From: Dallia pectoralis
Taxonomy: Eukaryota > Chordata > Actinopteri > Esociformes > Umbridae
Length of the DNA: 64,000 bases
Assembly (NCBI GenBank): GCA_029465975.1
Contig: CM055728.1
Coordinates: forward strand, 17,634,828-17,698,827
Direction: 5' to 3'
Shown here: one piece after another, positions 21,101-31,728 of the stretch
Layout: each line of letters starts with the position of its first letter
How positions within the stretch are numbered: position 1 is the stretch's first letter
Made by a program: the position numbers and the translations under genes
Notes under the pieces: generated by a model
Told to the model about the DNA's origin: nothing
What the model saw: only the letters and a program-made list of their open reading frames with translations
The model's database searches: none

Positions 21101-24100
21101 TTTTTTGGAGAGACAACTCGACAGTCTTACCACACACGTACGTTTCTTGGAAAGACGGACAGAAGATGGGTGAGATCAAAGACATAATCTAGAGAGAACA
21201 GGGTAAAAGCGTTTAACATATGGGCTTGTCTGTTATGTGAGCGACCAGTGGAACCTCTAGGCTGACTAAAAAAGGTGCAGACGTCATTGACCTTAGTTTG
21301 AAAGCGGTTGACATTAATTCGCCAAGGAGATAGAGGAGTGTAAAAGCATCGGAAAACAATTTATAGCAGAAAGAGAATGTGAGAAGATATCAACACTAGA
21401 GTGATATAATACTACGTGATTCGATAAGTTATTTTCAGTCAGCTGCCCGACGTCTCCTTGTTTAAACTGTTATAGCCTACTGCAGTCATATGTGGTGCGA
21501 AGCAGATAGGCTGCGCAACTCTGCGTTTCTGACCACATAAGCATACAACCTTGCAACGAAGATTACTATATATCTATTCTGGGGCCTTTTACTTCTTAGA
21601 TACATAAACAGCATGCCACAAAGCCACATTCATTATTTTGTCATTAACTGTCTGACGGGCTACTGTATAAACGAGATAGTACATTCTTTTAATAAGCAAC
21701 AGGCAACTTGTATTGTGTCGGCTGTTTTTTATATTTCTTGTGACAGATAGGCAGAGTGAATAGGGTTCCCATCTATGGTAATGAATGAGTTGAGTTTTGT
21801 TCTGCCTCACATGAAACTTCTAGGCTGGCTCTTAATCTATCTCTAGGCTACTTAATTTCCGCTTCAAATTGAATGTTCTAACTAAACTCATTTAAGCCTT
21901 AATGTTTTGTTTTTTTCTGTGTGTTTAAAGAATATTCGTGCAAGTACTTCCATCATCAAGGAAGAGTTTGGCCTTACGACGAAAACTGGGGCACTAAAGG
22001 ACAATTTCAAAAAGAATCGGTACAAAGACATTTTACCATGTAAGCACTACCATGATCACTTACAAACATAAATGTTTTGTCATATGACACATTGAATAAA
22101 ATCCCGTGTTCCCTTTACAGATGATCAGACTCGTGTGCCTCTAACTCTACTGACCATGGATAATGATTCAGACTATATCAACGCCAGCTTCATTAAGGTA
22201 CAGTTCAGTTGCAGTTTAGCTTCAATCGTTCAGTTCGTTATAAACCTGGTTCTGCTATATCACCTCTATCCTCTAGGGGGCAACACAGACCAGAAAGTAC
22301 ATAGCATCCCAAGGCCCTCTGATCAACACTTTGGTGGACTTCTGGCGAATGATTTGGCAGTATGATGTTAAGGTACAAATTATTATATTTTGGTTCTTAA
22401 TAACTCTGTACTGTAACTCAAACAATATTTCTGTTTACATGTAATGTTCTATATTCCTAATCAGAGGTACCCAAACTGGGTACTGGGGGCCACAGCATTG
22501 CATAATACAAAATACAAATAATACTAATAAAGTTCTTACGTTTTTACATGTAATTAAAAAAGAATACTGCAAAGGTACAAAAATAAGAGACATTTCTCCA
22601 AACGTTTGTTCTCTTTTTTGTTTAGGTCATCATCATGGCTTGCAGAGAATTTGAAAATGGAAAGGTATATGCTCTCTTTTGTTTATTCTTTATTGACAAG
22701 GAAGTGTTAAAAGCAATATAATGTACAGTTGAGGTCAGATGTTTACATACCTTAGCCAAATACATTAAAACTCAGTTTTTCACAATTATTGAAATGTATT
22801 CCTAGTAATTACCCCTGTCTTATATTAGGATCAACCGTTTCAATTAGCCTTTCACAAGCTTCCCACAATAAGTTTGTTGCATCAGGTCAAGGCTTTTTGA
22901 TTGCCTCTCCACTACCTTGACTTAGCTGGCATTTCAACTCAACTTTGTATGTATGCTGGGGTCATTGTCCATTAGGAAGACCCATTTGCGACCATGGTTT
23001 AACTTTCTAACTGATGTCTTATTCATAATGCCATACATTTTGTGATGTGCACCAGTCCCTCCTGCTGTAGAGCACCCCCACAACATGATGCTGCCACCTC
23101 CATGCTTCACAACTCTAATGTCAGGAGGTCAATATGTTCAATATGGTCGGACAGTTCTATTTTGTTTCATCCGACCTGTGGACATTTCTCCAAAAACTAT
23201 GAATTTTGTCGCCTTGTGCAGTTCAATATAGTTGTCTGGCTTTTTTATGCCAGTTTAGGAGCAGTGGCTTCTTCCTTGCTGACTGGCCTTTCAGGTTATC
23301 TTGATATAGAACTTGTTTTGGCTGGATACCTTTGCTCCTGTTCATCCATCTTTACCCAGTCCTTTGCCAGTATTCTGGGTTTAATTTGCTATTTTCACAC
23401 CAAAGTAAGTTAATCTCTAAGAGGCAGAACGCATTTGCTTCATGAGCGCTATGACGGCTGTATGGTCCAATGGTGATTTTACCTGTGTACAATTGTTTGT
23501 GCAGATGAATGTGGTAGCTTCAGGGCGTCAAAGAAAATGCTCTCAAGAATAAACCAGACTTTTCAAAACTATAATTATTTGTCTGAGGTCTTGGCTGATT
23601 TCTGTTGATTTCCCCATGATTTTAATCTTAAGCAAAGACAAACTGAGTTTGAAGGTAGGCCTTGAATTACATCCACGGATACACTTCTAATTGACTAAAA
23701 TCATTTAAATTAGCCTATCAGAAGCTAAGGCCATTATATTATTTTTAGAGTTTTACAAGCAGTTTAACAGCATGTATGTAAACCTCTGACCCACTGTAAT
23801 TGTGATATAGTGAACTATAAGTAAATAATAATCTGTTTGTAAACAATTGTTTGAAAAAATTTAATGCACAATGTACATTTTCTAAATTTTTTTTTTTTCA
23901 TGACTTCAACCTAAGTGTATGTAAACTCAATTTCAACTGCATCTGGTTCATAAACCTTTTGCAAAACATTGACAATTGTCTTTTAACTTTACATTTTGCA
24001 TTTGTCTTCTAGAAAAAGTGTGAGCGCTACTGGACAAATTTTGCAGAAACAGTGCCTTTTGGTGTCTTTAGAGTCTCAAACGTAAGTCTCTCTAAGAAAA

Positions 24101-27100
24101 AACAGAGACTGACTAACCACCGATGCAGGTGTCTGTGTACAGTTTTAATATTAATGAAGAGTTCTCTTATTAGCTAACAGCAGTGATATGTCTCTCCATG
24201 TTTACATTTGACCAGTCTTGTTGAAATGTAATAATGCCTTTGCAGGATAAGGAATCAAGCCCAAATGAGGAAGTAGTTGTTCGCAATCTTACGGTGCAGT
24301 TTCATGACGTAAGCGTTCGTAAAAAAAAAAAGATCTTTTGAAATGTTTTCCGCTAGCCAGATTAGTCAAATTATTGTTCATAACAGTACAATTCAACCAT
24401 TATTTCAACTTTTCCGATGAACCAATGTAGTCGTATGTGAACTTTGTTTTGTGCTTGTCTAGGAAACACGATCCGTCTCCCAATTTCAGTACACAGCTTG
24501 GCCAGATCATGACATTCCGAACAAAGCTGATGGTATTTTAGGAATGATGGAAATGGCTCGGAAAGTCCAGGGAAACAACACAAGCCCAGTTCTCATCCAC
24601 TGCAGGTCTGTTGGTCTCTTGCTCCACACATGACCTGTAGCACAGCCCGAATGCCAGTCTGTAATTACCCACTGGAGGACGCTTTGTGCTCCGGAATTGT
24701 TGATGTTCGGAAACAGATTATGATCCATATGCCCATTAAAATTCATCAATGTACTGTATATAATTCAATGTTATTTATCGCGAGGCCACATGTACTCCTT
24801 GAGCTCCATGCATTTAAATGATGCCATTTAAGATGAAGTGAGACATGTTAAATATTCACGACCTGATGTCTGTTGTTTCAATGCCAGGCTGATGTCAATG
24901 CTGTGCCTTCTGTGGTTATGGTAGAGTGTTGTCAGGCATTTAATGGAGCTGACCAGATCAGATATATTCACATGACTGTATTTTCAGTGCTGGTTGCGGA
25001 AGAACTGGGGTGATCTGTGTCCTAGACTATGTCCATAACCTTCTTGTAACAAAGGTATAAAAGCAAATGTTCACCGGTGGTAATTATTAGCACGTTGAAT
25101 TGGTGACATAGTACAATATGTCGACTTCATCTATAAATAACCAACGGTTAAAACATTAGTGGCGATGAGTAAATGCATGTGCTTATTTCCACACTAGCAA
25201 ATCAAAGAAAACTTTAGCATCATGGACATTGTAGTAGAACTAAGGAGTCAAAGGTCATCAGCTGTTCAGACAAAGGTATTTTATACTGTCATATATATTA
25301 GATGTAAGTTTTGTTCATGTATACAGTATGTCATATATATATATTATGTTTTACATACTGATATGCTCTCATGTGGGAATAATCTCTCGTTCCAGGAGCA
25401 ATATCAGTTTTTGTTTTCTGCCGTGGCTTACATGTTTATGAACACATTACAGTCAAACGAGAACCTTTACCAGAATTTTTCCAAGGTAAGACAGAGACTT
25501 TTGCTTTTGCCGTACAGTTTTATGTTTTTGTAATTGCAATCTTCAACGACTAGGTGTCAGCCTTCCTACTGGCATTCATGGAGATGTTTAAGACACCACG
25601 ACTATGTTGAGGTTAGAAAGCTGATGCTATTTGCTTCAAAGTTGACACAATCTGGAAATAACTTCAACTTCCGCCACCGGTTCACACTTTTTTTCTTGCT
25701 TTTTATTGAATCAGCTTGCATATTCACTTCCAGTAAAAAGTTAGAGGTACAATATCCTTTTTTTCGAAAGAAAAGCACATTTATTGTTCATCTTTGAACT
25801 TTTACTGGGATATCTACATGGGCACACAGAGGCCCATAATCAGCAAGCATTAATCCTGTGTTCCAGTAGCACGTCGTGTTTCCCAATCCAAGTTAGGGCA
25901 ATTATGTTAGCACAGCTGAGAACGGTTGTGTCGATTAAAGGATCAATAAAACACGCCTTCTTTACACTTTTCCACGAGAGAAATTGCCAAGAAACAGAAG
26001 ATCTTGTACAACGCTGTGTACTACTCTCTTCTCCGAACAGAGCAAACTGGCTCTAACGAGAATAGAAAGAGGAGTGGGGGGGGGCCCGGTGCACAATTTA
26101 GCAAGAGGACAAAAAACATGAGTTTCTCTAGTTTGAGAAACAGATGACTCACAGGTCCTCAACTGGCATCTTTTTTAATTGTACCAGCTCAGACTGGCTA
26201 ATAAAAAGAAAAGATTACGGTAAGCAAAAGAACACAGACACTAAACGGAAGATGACTGGAAGAAAGTGTTATGGACAGACTCATTTAAGTTTGAGGTGTT
26301 CGGATCACAAAAAAGTACATTTTTGAGACGCAGATCAAATGAATTGCTGAAATGCCGGAAGAGTGATTGACGCCATCTGTCAACAATGGTGAAGCCACTG
26401 TGATGGTCCAGGTTGCATTGGTGGTGGTAAAGTAGGAGATTTGTACAAGGTAAAAGGGAACTTGAAAAAGGAAGGCAATCACTCCATCATGCCACGCCAT
26501 GCCGTACCCTGTGGACACCGCTTGATTGGAGTCAACAGGACTATGACCCAAAGCACAGCTTCAAATTATGCAAAAACGATTACGAGCAGGTTGTGCTCAG
26601 TCTATAATGTGTGACCAGCACAATGACCTGATCCCAACCCTAATGAGCTGTTCTGGGAGCAGCTTGCACGTACGGTACATACAAAGTGCTTATAATGGCG
26701 ATCCAACTTGCCTTCTGACGGAAGACACAATTAATGAAATCTGATTATTTCTAACCATGTGGATAACTATATGTATGTAACTATATGAATATATATATTC
26801 CTATGTTTCACTTTGCTGTTAAATATATGTTTTCACTTAAAAAACACACTTCTAAGTGACTCCAAAAACGGTAGTGTTCATCTGAAATGTGCTATGTCAG
26901 AGAAAAAGTACAAATGCTAAGCAGGAAACATCTAGCTTGCATGCTTCCTCTATATGCAAATAGGAGCAGATAGAAAAGAGCCGTTCACACATTTTCATAC
27001 AGAGCAGTGCGGGCAGTTTGGAGACAGTTTGAAACTTCACCTAATGTAAATTTGATGTTATTGTTAATAGAGTAACAAACCTCGCTGTGGTGACGTTGGG

Positions 27101-29724
27101 CCGGTGAAGACAAATACTAGGTGAGAGCAAATATTACTCCTTTTCTTCTGGAGGGTGTGGTGGTCATGGTCACACAACTGTGACAACACTTGTGACTTTA
27201 ATAAGCAGCCTGAGGTGATAATATACCACAGAACGGTGCTCATATATTATTTGAAACAGTTGACTCGCAGTTTGGTGAAAAGAAAAAGAGTTTTTGTGTC
27301 GAAAGAAAGAATGCTTCCTCTTTTTGCAAGTGTGTTCACAATGTTTGTGTTTCGCTTCGGTGCTTCTGTACTTTCCATCCGGTGCGTCTACAGTGATGTG
27401 TTATCAATATGATCATTCTGAACGGCATATTGACATTATTCTTTTTGGTAGTAGTAGCAGTATACTGATTAGAAACCTGGCATTATTTGACAAATAGTTA
27501 AGGAAAGAGTTCCCTGTTAATATTTAACTGTGTATGGTATAATGAAAACAGTGTTGTGGTACACATTGACTGGGAAGTAAAAATTAAAAATCAATTTACA
27601 TTTGACAAAACTTTCAGACATTACAATGAATGAAGCAGAGATTTCACCATTATTGTATTACTGTAAATGTATTATGTGGCAGTGAAAGAGACTCAGGCCG
27701 GGCTTTGTGTGTAAAACAGAAACAATTATGCTAAGACATGTACCTATTGCTTCTCATTGTTTGTGAAAATTACATTGACATCCACTTGTCTTTAGAGATT
27801 CTAGTTTGCTGCCTAGAGAGCCAAAACCTCTCCAACGGAAAATGAATGACACCTATGCTGTTGTCAACAAGTCCAAACAGCTCCCACCCGCAGCGTCTTC
27901 CATCGCCCCTCTGGACACTCTCAATCACTATGACAACGTAGGACTGGGCACTTCAAAAAACCCTTCCGGGGCTTTATACAGTGCAGTGAAGCCCAGGAGC
28001 AAGTGTCCTCCAGCAAACCAAAAACCAGCAAACCCACCTCCAGCTGCCTCACATATATATGACACAGCCAGACCAGCCAATCACAGTTCTGATTCGACCT
28101 CTGCCGCTGTCTCAGGTGATTACAGTAATCCCAAAATATAAAGACTTTGAATTTGGCCTCGGTGTAGGTATGTTTTTTATAAACTGTACAGAAGAATCAG
28201 ATTTTCTAAAGAGTATTGCAGTTAATGATCTACTACCCTCCAAAGCTGCGAAACACATCTAACAATGTTTAACATGCAGCATGTATTACAAAGGCATACA
28301 CTGTAATTCGTGCCAAGACATTAATGGTTGTTCATTCGGTTCCTTGTCACAAAAACACTTCCTGATAGCTACACATATATTTAAAATTCTAGGGCTGTCA
28401 AAGTTGACACGTTAAATTCCGTTTTGTCGTACATGTGATACGTCTACATGAACACATTTTTGATTAGACCAGAACCATACAACATTACAGCAGCTGAATA
28501 CAGTGGCCGCTCTACTTTTCAGCTGTCTGAATAGACCAGGTCCAAGAACAATAAAAGAGTATATAAGTTGACCAAAAACACTACTTTTCTGTCCCCGGCT
28601 TTCAAATTCACAATCTCTCAGCTGGTCAATAGTCCTTTCTGATTGCCAAACATCTTGTCAACATGTGGCCAAAACCTGGAGCCGCTGTCTTGTATCAATC
28701 TAGCATTTAAGACGAAAAACATTTCTTAAACATTTACAATAAATCAGCGAGAACACTGTGAGGCATTTTCTCATTTTTTGTTGTCTCTACAGACAAATTG
28801 GTATAATATATCTACTCCATTGTGTACTCCATGTTGACAAGACGATAGCCAATCACTAGAGGACTCCTTATCCACTGAGCACTTTGAAATAGTCCCCACA
28901 GGGTACCGAATTAAACTTAGCTCACTTTAGTAACAGGTTATTATCTAGCCATGATCAAAGTAGAATTTGACAAGTAAAATGACTGCATATTATCACAAAT
29001 AGTACAAATATGTATCACTTTTAAATCTGCAATATAATTTTCTACCCTAAATTTGAGAGCTCGTAAACGAACGTTTGAAATCAATCGAACAACAGGGATT
29101 ACTAACTCATTACTGACAATCACTACTTTTTTCATTAGAAGACGTGTGATTTTGGGCCAAATGTAAGCATACATACAGATGATTATGCAATTGATTACTT
29201 ATTATTATCATTTGATATCACTGTTATACAATATGCACATTATTACACATGATACACATTATATTCATCTTTTTATATTTTTCTCTGTTGAGGTTTCAAG
29301 ACTAGATGATTAGAATGTTGTTTCAATAAATATGTATGTTACATTGTATTTTAAATGTTTGTATTTACATTCTTACTGTTTACCATTCCTCAACAGACGA
29401 TGACTATGAATATGTCTTAAATCCTATGAAAAATGACACCAACAACACCTGTACTCCAGGTGGCATGGGTAAATATATGCTTGATTTTATGATATTAATT
29501 AACTGTCTTATTCCAATATACTTACGTCAATATTTAAGATCATAAGTGAAATCATTAGGGCTGGATGTCAAAACAAGGATATTTAAACTGCTACACGTAC
29601 CTGCAGGTGTCATTAACTGATTCCAACCACATTTCTCAACTCTCCCTCAGGGTTTAACTGTCGCATTAAGAAACCCAAGGGGCCTCGGGATCCCCCGGCG
29701 GAGTGGAGTCAGGTGGAGAGATGA
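18105..29724 (+). CDS. ptpn18: Tyrosine-protein phosphatase non-receptor type 18, complete, 15 coding exons
   Basis: Cytoplasmic PEST-family phosphotyrosine phosphatase. Coding exons: 18105-18188, 21931-22039, 22121-22197, 22277-22372, 22626-22664, 24013-24081, 24246-24308, 24463-24605, 24988-25054, 25198-25275, 25396-25485, 27071-27120, 27796-28115, 29397-29468, 29651-29724. They join in frame to 1431 nt, 476 residues plus stop; the human protein is about 460. Visible landmarks: KNRYKD loop (residues 56-61), WPD loop with general acid Asp194, P-loop HCSAGCGRTG with nucleophile Cys226 and Arg232, split between the exons ending 24605 and starting 24988. The tail carries Tyr342 (DTYAVV), Tyr383 (LYSAV), Tyr410 and Tyr432/434, then the C-terminal PKGPRDPPAEW motif that in this family binds PSTPIP-type adaptors. 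DQTRV after the KNRYKD loop and the CTH ending favour PTPN18 over PTPN12 or PTPN22. The first ATG is used; an in-frame TTG lies upstream at 18072. Confidence 0.95.
19673..20612 (-). mobile_element. Tc1/mariner-like remnant (first ptpn18 intron)
   Basis: The left end AGTTAGATCCGGAAATCATT resembles the AGTTAGGTCCATAAATATTT terminus of a common fish Tc1 family. The following sequence reads, on the minus strand, as decayed Tc1 transposase DNA (characteristic stretches such as ACTCCTGGGTTGCTATCGCA, GTGAAGCGCCGTTCAATCAA and CCATGTTTTACAGATAATGT). Stops abound and the other end is missing, so the copy is truncated. Confidence 0.7.
20860..21000. repeat. Possible dispersed fish repeat
   Basis: The stretch containing GGTCTGAGTGGAGGAGCAGG and GGTTTGGTGGCACATGCCGG looks like an interspersed repeat known from salmon-like genomes. 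Family and ends not determined. Confidence 0.3.
22726..23939 (-). mobile_element. Tc1/mariner-like element, Sleeping Beauty-type ends (ptpn18 intron)
   Basis: The left end CAGTTGAGGTCAGATGTTTA, preceded by TA, and the right end ending TTTCAACTG are inverted termini. Inner direct repeats such as GTATGTAAACCTCTGACCCA (about 23775) give the IR/DR layout typical of fish Tc1 elements of this type. The minus strand is decayed Tc1 transposase DNA with many stops. The right flank is CA rather than TA, presumably a mutated target. About 1.2 kb, close to the usual 1.6 kb less internal deletions. It lies between the exons ending 22664 and starting 24013. Confidence 0.85.
25741..26877 (+). mobile_element. 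Tc1/mariner-like remnant, plus strand (ptpn18 intron)
   Basis: The right end TTCTAAGTGACTCCAAAAAC followed by GGTAGTGT fits a common fish Tc1 terminus, and AAAGAAAAGCACATTTATTG near the left start belongs to the same family. Decayed plus-strand transposase coding is seen from about 26130 (SDWLIKRKDYG, KVLWTDS-like and DPKHSFKLCKN segments), with stops and an internal deletion. The left terminus is eroded. Confidence 0.75.
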
Positions 29725-30917
29725 TACAGCAGACAGGCCTGGCAACACTTTACTCGTTCACAGAATAAACAAGAGGAAGAGACACTAGAGGATTCATTCA
29801 AACATGCTTTTTTATTTGCAAAAGACCTGTCTTAATCTGATTCAGATTCAGCTGTCTGGAGTTTATAAGGCAGTACTTTTCATTTTGTCTGCTGTTATGT
29901 CTGTTTATTTCAGTTTTTATAATTGATACGTTTTTTGATATTTCGTGCTGTCACTACTTATTGTGGTTTATGTTACTGATGGAAATATATGGAATTTAAC
30001 TAGAAATATTTTAATTGGCATATGTGTTCTTGTAGTAACAAAAATTGGCAGACACAGAAGGTGTTTTCTGGCCAAAAGGTGTGCTCTGTCGAAAGTAGCT
30101 TTGCTCTGAGACAAGTTAGCGTATTGCTTTCTTGAATCTTTTCATACGTAGTTTAGATTCCAAGGACTGAGCAATTAGCCTTTTAGTTCAGCAGTCCAAT
30201 TTAAAATACATTTGACAGAGTTTGAGCACTGCTCTTTTCAACAATGCATTATTGAACAATCTTTAATTGTAAGAAAAGTATTGATTTGCATATTATTAAA
30301 TACTAATACAATAACATAAAGCTAGTTACCACAGTAGTCACTATAGTAACATGAGCTAATTAGCCTTTAATTATTCCGAATCAGCAGAATCACAATCATT
30401 GCCCATACAGGTACTGTATGGGTTTTCACAAGTGGATTAACGGTTAATTATTTTGATGTCTTCCCGTTGCTTTTAATAAGGACACAATACATTGTATTTA
30501 AGACTATTTGAATTTCATATTGGTGTTAAGCCTCATTAACACACACTTACTGTGATTTATACATACCGCTAAATGTTCTGGGGATCACAAAAAAAACATA
30601 CTGAAATGAAAAATAGTTTTTTGAACAGTATGTGCTGGATATAGCTGTGTGAATTTATCTCACACATTTGTGGCTTTGCTGTTATTGTGTTTTGCTCCCA
30701 TAAATCAATAGAGACCCAACTTTCGAACATTCTGAAATAAACACCTGTGTTCAGTATCTGCCAGAAGCTGTGTTTATAGATTGTCTCTTGGATTTGATAA
30801 TCGACAAAACATTTAAATTTTCTTTTGAAACCAACCCACGGTTGGATGAGCACCAGAAATTCAGAGTATGTGGGATTTTTTCAAAGAGAAGAACATGCAC
30901 TTGAGCGATGCTGCTAA
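29725..30917 (+). other. ptpn18: ptpn18 3' flank, probable 3' UTR
   Basis: The region after the ptpn18 stop. An AATAAA lies only 40 bases after the stop, at 29764-29769. A pair of AATAAA hexamers with GT-rich sequence after them lies much further down, at 32214-32230. Which of these ends the transcript cannot be told. No coding feature seen. Confidence 0.45.
29764..29769 (+). terminator. Candidate polyadenylation hexamer (proximal)
   Basis: AATAAA, 40 bases beyond the ptpn18 stop codon. Plausible but unproven, and unusually close to the stop. Confidence 0.35.
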
Positions 30918-30922
30918 CGACC

Positions 30923-31723
30923 TGTTACGTCCCCAGTGTGCTGGGTTCGTTTATTGTCATTGTTTTGTTTTTGGGGTTGCTGGTTGGTTGTTGGGTTTGT
31001 GTTCTTTGCAGGCAAGAAGCTTCTGAGACTGATCCAGCAGCTGATTGGTTGTTCAACGGGTGATTGGGACTTGGGACTCCGCCCCTTCATCAGTGGCTGC
31101 AGCTGCCTGGGCTCTTTAAAATGCCCAGGCTTGGATCAGTTCGGTCTCTCGGTTCCTGCTGACTGTTTGGTTTGTACCCCATGTGGTGATCTTTATGGTT
31201 TTGGGATGGATTCCCTGGCATTTTTGTTTAGCACCTTTGGCCTTGTTTTGTGTGCATTAGTTAACCCCAGTTTGTGTTCCAGTGGGAACAGCAGGACGGA
31301 GCATTTTGTTTGTTTGTGATTGTTTGTGATTATAATTTGTATTAATTGTCTTTCTTTCCTTTGTTGTTCTTTAGGGAGTTGGGGTGTAGATTTAGAGCTA
31401 CCCCGGGGTATACTTCACCCGTAGGTATACTTCTCTCTAGAACCACTAGCTAGACCTGGGCGGACCACCAGCTGTATGTTTGTTTAGGGCACCTTGGTCG
31501 TGTGCCAGATAGGGATTGTTATGGGTTTATGTTGCTTGGAGGTTAGTGGTTGTGTTTTGTTTATTTCTTTGCTTTGGTTTGTCCAGCCCTCCCCAATTTC
31601 CCAAGAACATCATTATTGTTTAGTATTTTTCATTTACGTAATACCGTGGCTAAATAAAATTATTGTCTGTCCTGAGCAATGGATTATCTGGTTCCCCTCC
31701 CTTTGGGGAGCTGGAACATAACA
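30923..31723 (+). mobile_element. Solo LTR, 801 bp
   Basis: Starts TGTTACGTCC and ends GGAACATAACA; these short termini are near-perfect inverted repeats with TG...CA ends. It is flanked on both sides by the 5-bp duplication CGACC (30918-30922 and 31724-31728). Inside are a TATA-like TTTAAAA (31115-31121) and an AATAAA (31653-31658) near the 3' end, in LTR order on the plus strand. No internal retroelement genes are present, so recombination between two LTRs has left one. The family (Gypsy-like or endogenous retrovirus-like) cannot be told from the LTR alone. Confidence 0.88.
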
Positions 31724-31728
31724 CGACC

